This document shows positions 1 to 5,467 of a stretch of 5,467 nt of DNA, piece after piece. Under the pieces are notes generated by a model. The model had not been told where the DNA came from, made no database searches, and saw only the letters and a list, made by a program, of their open reading frames with translations. Both the position numbers and the translations under genes were made by a program. This DNA is from Pseudomonadota bacterium. GTDB taxonomy: Bacteria > Pseudomonadota > Gammaproteobacteria > Burkholderiales > Gallionellaceae. The DNA lies in contig JAJXTL010000179.1 in assembly GCA_021783855.1 (NCBI GenBank), positions 1-5,467 of the forward strand, written 5' to 3'. Each line of letters starts with the position of its first letter. The first letter of the stretch is position 1.

Positions 1-185
<185 letters not shown>

Positions 186-187
<2 letters not shown>

Positions 188-191
188 GAGA
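186..191 (+). promoter_or_regulatory. hisG ribosome-binding site overlapping murA stop
   Basis: AGGAGA at 186-191 is built from the last two bases of the murA stop codon and the four bases after it. It lies 5 nt (from AGGAG) before ATG 196 but only 2 nt before ATG 193. This favours ATG 196 as the true hisG start and suggests coupling to murA translation. Confidence 0.7.
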
Positions 192-195
192 GATG

Positions 196-834
196 ATGAT
201 TACGATTGCGCTGTCCAAGGGCCGCATTTTTGAAGAAACCCTGCCGTTGCTGGAAGCGGCAGGCATACGCGCGCTGGAGGATCCCGAGTCGTCGCGCAAG
301 CTGATACTGGATACCAACCGCGCGGATGTGAGGCTGATCATCGTGCGCGCCTCCGACGTGCCGACCTATGTGCAATACGGCGCGGCCGACATCGGCGTGG
401 CCGGCAAGGATGTGTTGAACGAGCATGGCGGCGAAGGCTTGTACCAGCCGCTGGATCTCAACATCGCGCGCTGCCGGATGATGGTCGCCGTGAAGAACGA
501 TTTCGATTACGAGTCTGCGGTGAAGCGGGGCGCGCGCTTGCGTGTGGCAACCAAATACGTGAAGGCCGCGCGCGAGCACTTTGCCGCGAAAGGCGTGCAC
601 ATCGATCTGATCAAGCTGTACGGTTCGATGGAGCTGGCACCCCTGGTCGGTTTGTCGGACGCGATCGTCGATCTGGTGAGCAGCGGAAACACGCTCAAGG
701 CCAATCACCTTAAAGCGGTCGAACATATCGGCGACATCTCCTCGCGCCTGGTCGTGAATCAGGCCGCATTGAAGCTGAAACGCCGTGATATCCAGCCCAT
801 GCTGGACGCGTTTTCAAAAGCGCTTGAGCAATGA
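196..834 (+). CDS. hisG: ATP phosphoribosyltransferase, short form (HisG_S)
   Basis: This is HisG, which joins ATP and PRPP to give phosphoribosyl-ATP, the first and feedback-controlled step of histidine synthesis. The product is 212 residues from ATG 196; ATG 193 would add one Met but sits too close to the Shine-Dalgarno. It opens with [18 protein letters not shown], typical of the family. The PRPP-binding loop DLVSSGNT is at residues 159-166, within a conserved stretch ending in LKAN. The length matches the short form, which lacks the C-terminal ACT-like histidine-binding domain of long HisG (about 290-300 residues). By family knowledge, short HisG works as a hetero-octamer with HisZ, which carries regulation. 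No hisZ lies in this window. The gene follows murA by 8 nt. In relatives hisD often comes next, but here a 3.2-kb segment intervenes. Confidence 0.96.
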   Translation: MITIALSKGRIFEETLPLLEAAGIRALEDPESSRKLILDTNRADVRLIIVRASDVPTYVQYGAADIGVAGKDVLNEHGGEGLYQPLDLNIARCRMMVAVKNDFDYESAVKRGARLRVATKYVKAAREHFAAKGVHIDLIKLYGSMELAPLVGLSDAIVDLVSSGNTLKANHLKAVEHIGDISSRLVVNQAALKLKRRDIQPMLDAFSKALEQ

Positions 835-974
835 GGTGTCTCATTGCCTATGCAGGATGATCACTAGCCGATCTGGCCGCGTTCTTAGTGCTCATCTCTC
901 CTGGCCCCACTTCTTTGTGGGTGCGTGCATTCTGGTTGTTTGGTCTGTGATTGAATCGCTCCTGGTTTTGAAGA

Positions 975-999
975 GGCATCATTCTCTATGAATGGTGCC
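975..999 (+). other. Stem-loop downstream of hisG (possible terminator or processing site)
   Basis: GGCATCATTC (975-984) pairs with GAATGGTGCC (990-999) around a 5-nt loop TCTAT. This gives a 10-bp stem with a single G.U pair. No U-tract follows directly: the next bases are ATGAACAAAT, and the first T-run is at about 1018-1021. It is therefore not a classical intrinsic terminator. It could attenuate or stabilise the murA-hisG transcript end, or be a protein or RNA target. The structure is plain in the sequence; its role is unknown. Confidence 0.45.
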
Positions 1000-1053
1000 A
1001 TGAACAAATCAAACAAATTTTCCAATTTAATTACTGAGGATGCGCCTCAATAA

Positions 1054-1130
1054 GGTGCGTGTCGAAAGTCTTGTGCCCCGGATGAGTGCAGATTGGTGCT
1101 GATGAAAGACATCCGCCCCAGATGAGTGCA
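1054..1130 (+). repeat. Imperfect 40-bp tandem repeat, candidate upstream activator sites
   Basis: Two units are visible. Unit 1 (1054-1090) and unit 2 (1095-1130) each run GGTGC, a G(A/T)(T/C)GAAAG(A/T)C block, then GCCCC(G/A)GATGAGTGCA. The last 16 bases match at 15 positions, and 1061-1090 against 1101-1130 match at 23 of 30. The GATGA core occurs at 1081, 1101 and 1121, exactly 20 bp apart, which places the copies on nearly the same face of the helix. Relative to the predicted sigma-54 start near 1247, the repeats lie about 117-193 bp upstream, where enhancer-binding proteins usually bind. I do not recognise the binding protein. Confidence 0.6.
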
Positions 1131-1220
1131 ATCGAGAGCCCATTTTTGTTCGGGTAGGTATTACAAAAATGTGAGGTAAATTATAAAGATATCAGAAATA
1201 GTGCCTAGATGTTCCTTGCC

Positions 1221-1236
1221 TGGCATCAGTATTGCT
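1221..1236 (+). promoter_or_regulatory. Sigma-54 (RpoN) -24/-12 promoter candidate
   Basis: TGGCATC-AGTA-TTGCT fits the sigma-54 consensus TGGCACG-N4-TTGCW. The invariant GG (-25/-24, 1222-1223) and GC (-13/-12, 1234-1235) are present at exactly the right spacing, and a C precedes the TGG. The predicted transcription start is near 1247, about 28 nt before the Shine-Dalgarno and 40 nt before the TTG start. It lies inside the longest open frame (from ATG 1209), which argues that frame is over-extended. The upstream tandem repeats and AT-rich spacer add support. The match is by eye and not experimentally supported. Confidence 0.6.
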
Positions 1237-1274
1237 TTGGTTGCTGGCGTTTATGTTTGATGCCATTTATTTGC

Positions 1275-1280
1275 AAGGAG
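1275..1280 (+). promoter_or_regulatory. Shine-Dalgarno deciding a TTG start
   Basis: AAGGAG ends 6 nt before an in-frame TTG at 1287. The in-frame ATGs at 1209, 1260 and 1311 have no comparable site at proper distance: 1209 and 1260 lie upstream of AAGGAG, and 1311 is 30 nt beyond it. This is the best start evidence for the Cache-CheW gene. Confidence 0.65.
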
Positions 1281-1286
1281 CACATT

Positions 1287-3911
1287 TTGAGAAAGCACAA
1301 AAGAACACACATGAATACCGACCTTGCTCACTTGTCCCGCTATATGGGTGGTCTTTTACCCGATCAGAAACGGTTGACCGAAATTCAGGCGGTCTATGAC
1401 AATTTAACTCTGCTTGGGCAACTGCTTGGCGCAGGCACGGACATTACCAAGATGCGCAGGGATTTCAGCAGCTTGGCATCTGTGCTCCTTGATCAATTGT
1501 CCAGTGAGCATTACAAGAAAACTACGATGAGTCTCAATTCATGTGCGCGTGTCGCCATCGATGTTCTAGTCCGCAATTTGTTTGAGCGTACGGCTGACAT
1601 TGGATTTTTAGCGATTGACAGCGAAATTTGCGCATTTGCGGAAGCGGTCGAGGCTCAGAGAGAATCCATGCACGATGCGCAATGGCAATTCAATATGCGT
1701 TCTCGTTTTGCGGAGTATGTGAAAAAATACTCGGTATACCATAATATTATTTTGCTTTCCCCGCAGGGTGAGATTCTGGCCCAGCTGGACAGCAACAATC
1801 CAGTCACGCATACTTCGGACGAATTTCTGAAGGATGCTTTAACCACCGAGGTTGGATATGTCGAGGTTTTTCGTCCCACGGATTTGCTGCCAGGCGATGA
1901 TAGCCCGCTGATCTATGCGTATCGGGTCATGTCTGGGGATGGCAGCCATACTGTGGGTGTGCTATGTCTTTGCTTCAGGCTTCAGGATGAATGCCGCAGG
2001 ATTTTTGAAAGCCTGGTCGCCGAAGATGACTGGACTATCATTACCCTGCTTGATGCATCCGGCCGGATCATCGCCAGCAGCGATCCGTACCAGTTTCCGA
2101 TAGGTGTCCAAATAGAGCCGGTATGTGAAAGCGATTGTCGGATCATCCGGTTTGCGGGGCGCGAATACCTGGCGACCACCTGTCAAACTCACGGTTATCA
2201 GGGATACAACGGACCAGGATGGCTGGGGCACGCCATGGCGCCGCTGAACCACGCCTTTGAAATGTCCGAAGCGCACGAACTGGATCAGGTACCAGAGGAG
2301 ATGGTCAAAGTCGTGCTGGAAACCTCGACACTGTTCAGTCAAGAACTGCGCGATATCCCGGTTAAGGCGACTAGTATCCAGCAGGAATTGAACCGTGCTG
2401 TCTGGAATGGCAACATCTGGCTGGCACGTGAGAATGCGGCTCATAACGCCGATTTTGCAAAAATTCTGCTCAGGGAAATCGGCAGCACCGGCATCCGCAC
2501 CCGCAATGTCTATAGCGAATCCACGACAAACCTATACAAAACGGTGATCTCCACCGTTCTTTTTGACTGCGGAACCCAGGCAGCCCTTGCAATCGAGATC
2601 ATGGATCGCAATCTGTATGAACGAGCCAACGATTGCAGGTGGTGGGCATTGACGCGTTTATTCCGTGAAGAACTGTCGAGGAGCGAATTCTCTGATCAGG
2701 AGCAGAGACGACGACTGACGGATGTGCTGAAGAAGATCAATTCACTTTATACAGTATACAGCAACCTGATACTCTTTAATCAGTCAGGCCGGGTCATTGC
2801 CGTTTCCAATCCTGCATATAACGACTGGGTCGGCAAACTGCTTGATGAAGGCTGGGTGCGCCCGACCCTGGGACTTAATGACACCCAGAGCTACAGCACC
2901 TCGGGTTTTTCGGCCAGCGCACTTTATGCGAATGAGCAGACGTACATCTTTACTGCTGCTGTGCGCGAGCCGAATGGCGATGACCCCGTGGGCGGGATTG
3001 CAATTGTGTTTGACTCAACGCCGCAATTTCAAGCCATGCTGCGCGACGCTCTGCCTCGCCAAGCCGATGGCACCCTTGTTTCTGGTGCATTTGCCGTGTT
3101 TGCCGAACGCAATGGGCGGGTCATTTCCAGCACGGAACCAGCCCTGAAGCCGGGCATGAAGTTGGTGATTGGTTATGAATTCTTTAATCTTCAGCACGGC
3201 GAAAGCTGTGCCAATATCATCATCTATAATGCCTGCTATTATGCTGTCGGGTCTTGTATGAGTGCGGGATATCGAGAATACAAGTCGCCAGAAGACCGGA
3301 ACCAGAACGACGTTGTTGCGCTGGTCTTCTCTCCTCTTTCAGATCGCATCGTCGATGTCGAAAGTTTATATTCCATTCGTGATATGGCGGTAGATACCTA
3401 TGCGCTGCACCAGACAAAAAGCATGGATACGGTCGATATCGCCAGCTTCTACATCGGCCAGAACTGGTATGGCGTTCGCACCAACTCAGTCGTTGAGGCG
3501 ATCGATGCGGATCGCCTTACGCGGATGCCTGGGGCATCCGAATGGGTAGAGGGCTGTCTGATGTACAACGATCAGGCATTGACCATTTTCGATTTGTCGG
3601 AAATCTTGTGTTCGCGCAGGCCTGCTGAAGAAAGAAGGGGGGGCGGTCAGAACGCGTTGGCATTCAAGCGGCAAGTTCTGATTCTTCGTGCGTCGCAGAA
3701 TGATCAGCCCTGCTTTGGCATCCTGGTTGACAGCTTGGGAGAGATCGCGGAAATCCCAACATCCCAAATTGAGTCTGTGCCGGATATGCTCTCAGACAGT
3801 AATTCGCTGCTTGAGAGTCTTGTGAAGCCGGCGGGTGTGGAGCGGCGAATTTTGTTGGTGATGTCTGCTGAAAAAATATTGAACAGGTTTTATGTGAAGG
3901 AGTTTGCATGA
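1287..3911 (+). CDS. Soluble double-Cache sensor protein with C-terminal CheW domain
   Basis: The 874-residue product (TTG start) is a chemosensory signalling protein of uncertain ligand. Residues 1 to about 95 look helical. A first Cache-like sensor runs about 96-325, with RNLFERTADIGF at 96, LLSPQGEILAQ after 155, GRIIASSDP near 259 and GYQGYNGPGW at 303. A helical linker follows to about 435. A diverged second copy runs about 441-685, with RNLYERANDCRWWALT at 441, LFNQSGRVIAVSNP after 497, GRVISSTEP at 610 and GYREYK at 661. A CheW domain fills 713-874 (SFYIGQNWYGVRTNSVVEAI, LTIFDLSEIL, FGILVDSLGEIAEI). CheW domains link CheA kinase to receptors. I see no signal peptide, transmembrane helix, HAMP or methyl-accepting domain, so it is probably cytoplasmic. 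A 7-G tract (3637-3643) encodes part of a basic, Gly-rich insert in the CheW domain. The composition is visibly less GC-rich than hisG and hisD, suggesting later insertion. Alternative starts: ATG 1311 (866 aa) or ATG 1209 (900 aa, unlikely). Confidence 0.8.
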   Translation: MRKHKRTHMNTDLAHLSRYMGGLLPDQKRLTEIQAVYDNLTLLGQLLGAGTDITKMRRDFSSLASVLLDQLSSEHYKKTTMSLNSCARVAIDVLVRNLFERTADIGFLAIDSEICAFAEAVEAQRESMHDAQWQFNMRSRFAEYVKKYSVYHNIILLSPQGEILAQLDSNNPVTHTSDEFLKDALTTEVGYVEVFRPTDLLPGDDSPLIYAYRVMSGDGSHTVGVLCLCFRLQDECRRIFESLVAEDDWTIITLLDASGRIIASSDPYQFPIGVQIEPVCESDCRIIRFAGREYLATTCQTHGYQGYNGPGWLGHAMAPLNHAFEMSEAHELDQVPEEMVKVVLETSTLFSQELRDIPVKATSIQQELNRAVWNGNIWLARENAAHNADFAKILLREIGSTGIRTRNVYSESTTNLYKTVISTVLFDCGTQAALAIEIMDRNLYERANDCRWWALTRLFREELSRSEFSDQEQRRRLTDVLKKINSLYTVYSNLILFNQSGRVIAVSNPAYNDWVGKLLDEGWVRPTLGLNDTQSYSTSGFSASALYANEQTYIFTAAVREPNGDDPVGGIAIVFDSTPQFQAMLRDALPRQADGTLVSGAFAVFAERNGRVISSTEPALKPGMKLVIGYEFFNLQHGESCANIIIYNACYYAVGSCMSAGYREYKSPEDRNQNDVVALVFSPLSDRIVDVESLYSIRDMAVDTYALHQTKSMDTVDIASFYIGQNWYGVRTNSVVEAIDADRLTRMPGASEWVEGCLMYNDQALTIFDLSEILCSRRPAEERRGGGQNALAFKRQVLILRASQNDQPCFGILVDSLGEIAEIPTSQIESVPDMLSDSNSLLESLVKPAGVERRILLVMSAEKILNRFYVKEFA
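3897..3902 (+). promoter_or_regulatory. Shine-Dalgarno before a coupled mini-ORF
   Basis: AAGGAG within the last codons of the Cache-CheW gene ends 5 nt before ATG 3908, which overlaps that gene's TGA as ATGA. The spacing is ideal for translational coupling. No other start nearby uses it well: hisD begins about 150 nt later. Confidence 0.45.
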
Positions 3912-3979
3912 TGCCTGTCTGCGTAGATGAACTTCGCCAAACAGAAATGGCGGCTGAAAAGCGGTCATTTGTCGGGTAA
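3908..3979 (+). CDS. Tiny translationally coupled ORF (23 codons), possible remnant of a lost partner gene
   Basis: ATG 3908 overlaps the upstream stop codon (ATGA) and is preceded by AAGGAG at 5 nt spacing. The frame runs [13 protein letters not shown], then [10 protein letters not shown], then TAA at 3977-3979. The peptide is hydrophilic, with no signal or membrane segment, and I do not recognise it. Such start signals normally introduce a real second gene of an operon. One explanation is that a downstream gene was lost by deletion or frameshift, leaving only its start. Another is a leader-type peptide, or a chance ORF whose translation helps carry ribosomes toward hisD. Evidence that the peptide itself has a function is weak. 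Confidence 0.3.
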   Translation: MMPVCVDELRQTEMAAEKRSFVG

Positions 3980-4007
3980 TTGCGCAATAACTTCCAAGGC
4001 GACGGGA

Positions 4008-4035
4008 TTGTCCATTAAAATGTCGGGTATATTAA
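4008..4035 (+). promoter_or_regulatory. Weak sigma-70-like promoter candidate for hisD
   Basis: TTGTCC (4008-4013) and TATTAA (4030-4035) are 16 bp apart, each matching 4 of 6 consensus bases. A TATATT (4028-4033) is a better -10 but leaves only 14 bp. Transcription would begin within about 10 nt of ATG 4050, giving a nearly leaderless mRNA, which would fit the missing Shine-Dalgarno. AT-rich sequence yields such matches by chance, so this is tentative. Confidence 0.2.
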
Positions 4036-4049
4036 AACCGGCTAATAAA

Positions 4050-5345
4050 ATGAACATCAGACAATTATCGAGCAGCGATGCAAGTTTCGGCGCGGACCTG
4101 GAGGCCTTGCTCGCCTATGAAGCGACCGCGGATGAGAAACTGGAAGCGACGGTCGCGGCAATTCTTGACGACGTGCGCAAGAGAGGCGATGTCGCGGTGC
4201 TGGAATATACGGCAAGGTTTGACCGCTTGCCGCTTTCAGGCGCCGCACAGATGGAACTCCCGAAGGAGGAGTTGCGCGCAGCGTTCGATGGCTTGCCGGT
4301 TGAACAGCGCAACGCGCTCGAGGCGGCGGCAAGTCGCGTGACCGAATACCACAAAAAGCAGGCGCAGACTTCGTGGAGCTATGTCGAAGCCGATGGTACG
4401 CTGCTGGGACAGCAGGTCACGCCCTTGGATCGCGTGGGGCTTTATGTGCCGGGCGGCAAGGCGGCCTATCCCTCATCGGTCCTGATGAATGCGCTGCCTG
4501 CCAAGGTCGCTGGGGTCGCCGAGCTGGTCATGTTGGTGCCGACGCCTGACGGGCACAAAAACCAATTGGTGCTGGCGGCAGCCTTCCTTGCCGGCGTTGA
4601 TCGCGTGTTCACCATCGGCGGTGCGCAGGCGGTAGGCGCGCTTGCCTACGGCACGGAGACCATCCCGAAGGTGGACAAGATCGTGGGTCCCGGCAACGCT
4701 TATGTGGCTTCAGCCAAGCGCCGCGTGTTCGGCATATGCGGCATAGACATGATCGCGGGGCCTTCTGAAATACTGGTGATCTGCGATGGAAAAACCGATC
4801 CGGACTGGATCGCGATGGATCTTTTTTCGCAGGCCGAGCACGACGAGCTGGCTCAGGCGATTTTAATATCCCCTGACGCCGAATTCATCGGGGAGGTCGC
4901 CAAAAGTGCGGATCGGCTGCTCGAACAGATGCCGCGCCGCGAAATCATCAGAACCGCGCTTGAGAGCCGCGGTGCGCTGATTCATGTCGCGAGTCTGGAT
5001 GAGGCATGCGCAATCAGCAACCGCATCGCACCCGAACACCTTGAGCTGTCGGTTGCCGACCCGCAAATCTGGCTGCCCAGGTTGAAGCATGCGGGCGCAA
5101 TATTCATGGGCCGGTACACGTCGGAATCGCTGGGGGACTATTGCGCAGGCCCCAATCATGTGCTGCCCACCTCGGGTACGGCGCGCTTTTCCTCGCCGCT
5201 GGGTGTTTACGACTTCCAGAAGCGCAGCAGCCTGATACAGGTGTCGGGACAGGGCGCGCAGACCCTGGGAAGAATTGCGGCCACGCTTGCTTTTGGCGAA
5301 GGATTGCAGGCGCATGCACAGTCGGCGCTGTATAGAATCAAATAA
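4050..5345 (+). CDS. hisD: Histidinol dehydrogenase (HisD)
   Basis: HisD oxidises L-histidinol to L-histidine in two NAD-dependent steps, the end of the histidine pathway. From ATG 4050 the protein has 431 residues, the usual family length, and begins [13 protein letters not shown] as family members do. The open frame extends upstream to 3927, but the extra 41 residues look non-native. Visible blocks are [49 protein letters not shown] and [10 protein letters not shown]. Zinc ligands by family alignment are Gln261 and His264 (SQAEHD), Asp363 (GDYCAGPNH) and His422 (LQAHAQS). The catalytic pair is Glu329-His330 (APEHLE). All key residues are present, so the enzyme should be active. ATG 4050 has no clear Shine-Dalgarno, only an A/T-rich leader. 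The gene lies 138 nt after the Cache-CheW gene rather than beside hisG, and it is followed by tRNA-Tyr, not hisC. Confidence 0.96.
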   Translation: MNIRQLSSSDASFGADLEALLAYEATADEKLEATVAAILDDVRKRGDVAVLEYTARFDRLPLSGAAQMELPKEELRAAFDGLPVEQRNALEAAASRVTEYHKKQAQTSWSYVEADGTLLGQQVTPLDRVGLYVPGGKAAYPSSVLMNALPAKVAGVAELVMLVPTPDGHKNQLVLAAAFLAGVDRVFTIGGAQAVGALAYGTETIPKVDKIVGPGNAYVASAKRRVFGICGIDMIAGPSEILVICDGKTDPDWIAMDLFSQAEHDELAQAILISPDAEFIGEVAKSADRLLEQMPRREIIRTALESRGALIHVASLDEACAISNRIAPEHLELSVADPQIWLPRLKHAGAIFMGRYTSESLGDYCAGPNHVLPTSGTARFSSPLGVYDFQKRSSLIQVSGQGAQTLGRIAATLAFGEGLQAHAQSALYRIK

Positions 5346-5351
5346 AATCGA

Positions 5352-5380
5352 TTGACAAGAAGGCTTGTGATCTGCATAAT
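5352..5380 (+). promoter_or_regulatory. Strong sigma-70 promoter for tRNA-Tyr
   Basis: A perfect TTGACA -35 box (5352-5357) is separated by 17 bp from CATAAT (5375-5380, 5 of 6). A G/C-rich discriminator GACGCG follows directly, a pattern typical of growth-rate and stringently controlled stable-RNA promoters. The expected start near 5387 is about 8 nt before the tRNA. The -35 box begins 7 nt after the hisD stop. Confidence 0.75.
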
Positions 5381-5394
5381 GACGCGTTCAGTTT

Positions 5395-5467
5395 GGAGGG
5401 GTGGCCGAGTGGTTAAAGGCAGCAGACTGTAAATCTGCCCTCTCAGAGTACGAAGGTTCGAATCCTT
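5395..5467 (+). tRNA. tRNA-Tyr (anticodon GTA), 3' end cut by window
   Basis: The cloverleaf is readable. The acceptor 5' strand is GGAGGGG (5395-5401), followed by TGGCCGAGTGG of the D arm. The anticodon stem GCAGA/TCTGC (5422-5426 and 5434-5438) encloses loop CTGTAAA with anticodon GTA at 5429-5431. A long variable arm (CTC-TCA-GAG, 5440-5448) marks a class II tRNA, as bacterial tRNA-Tyr is. The T arm starts GAAGG-TTCGAAT (5452-5463). The window ends inside the T stem, so the acceptor 3' strand and CCA are missing. In betaproteobacteria this gene often heads a cluster with tRNA-Gly, tuf, tRNA-Trp, secE and nusG; whether that holds here cannot be seen. Confidence 0.95.

Larger units (their letters stand above)
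835..1286 (+). other. Non-coding regulatory region between hisG and the Cache-CheW gene
   Basis: I find no convincing gene in these 452 bases. The short open frames lack a good ribosome-binding site or recognisable protein features. The first part (835-970) is mixed in composition and shows only a weak 5-bp hairpin (CCCAC/GTGGG, 906-921). It is followed by a strong stem-loop (975-999), an AT-rich patch (about 1000-1035), an imperfect tandem repeat (1054-1130), a second AT-rich patch (about 1141-1200), a sigma-54-like promoter (1221-1236) and a Shine-Dalgarno (1275-1280). The order of repeat, AT-rich spacer and -24/-12 promoter fits the usual layout of an enhancer-dependent promoter. That reading is inference from pattern. 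Confidence 0.7.

Noticed and set aside
906..921. Hairpin CCCAC-TTCTTT-GTGGG as a hisG terminator
   Set aside because: The stem is only 5 bp and is followed by TGCGTGC, not a T-run.
785..991. Plus-strand ORF overlapping the hisG end, with a hydrophobic stretch
   Set aside because: It begins inside hisG in another frame with no ribosome-binding site, and its later part overlaps the stem-loop. The hydrophobic run alone is not enough to call a membrane peptide.
1054..1130. CRISPR-like array
   Set aside because: There are only two main imperfect units, no uniform spacers and no cas genes; promoter-proximal regulator sites explain it better.
1161..1187. Sigma-70-like TTACAA...TATAAA upstream of the Cache-CheW gene
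   Set aside because: The spacer is 15 bp and the -35 match is poor; the region is simply AT-rich, and the sigma-54 box is better placed relative to the Shine-Dalgarno.
3965..4056. Minus-strand frame with protein-like text ([17 protein letters not shown]) across the hisD leader
   Set aside because: It gives only about 30 codons from ATG, has no ribosome site, and overlaps the hisD start region. I first considered a fragment of a response regulator but no conserved motif holds up.
5355..5368. Hairpin ACAAG-AAGG-CTTGT as a hisD terminator
   Set aside because: The 5-bp stem has no U-tract after it and overlaps the -35 region of the tRNA promoter, so chance is the simpler explanation.

Overview
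The window looks like a chromosomal segment of a betaproteobacterium. A Nitrosomonadales/Gallionellaceae-type lineage is my guess, but the sequence does not prove it. The reasons are the murA-hisG order with a short (HisZ-dependent type) HisG, hisD close by, and a tRNA-Tyr(GTA) gene just after hisD. In many betaproteobacteria that tRNA opens the tRNA-Tyr/tRNA-Gly/tuf/secE/nusG cluster.

Layout, left to right: (1) the 3' end of murA (to 187); (2) hisG (196-834), whose Shine-Dalgarno overlaps the murA stop codon; (3) a 452-bp regulatory region (835-1286) with a strong stem-loop, an imperfect 40-bp tandem repeat with GATGA boxes exactly 20 bp apart, an AT-rich stretch, and a close match to a sigma-54 -24/-12 promoter; (4) a large gene (1287-3911, TTG start) for a soluble protein with two diverged Cache-like sensor modules and a C-terminal CheW domain; (5) a 138-bp spacer with a tiny translationally coupled ORF of 23 codons; (6) hisD (4050-5345); (7) a very good sigma-70 promoter and a tRNA-Tyr gene cut by the window end.

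The outer genes are housekeeping: peptidoglycan precursor synthesis (murA), the first step of histidine synthesis (hisG) and its last two steps (hisD). The unusual part is the middle. A signalling gene with apparent sigma-54 control and upstream activator-type repeats sits between two histidine genes that are commonly adjacent. It has the CheW coupling module of chemosensory arrays and a duplicated sensor, but no transmembrane segment, no HAMP and no methyl-accepting signalling domain. My reading is a cytosolic sensor that attaches to a CheA/receptor array through its own CheW domain. Its ligand and partners cannot be read from this window.
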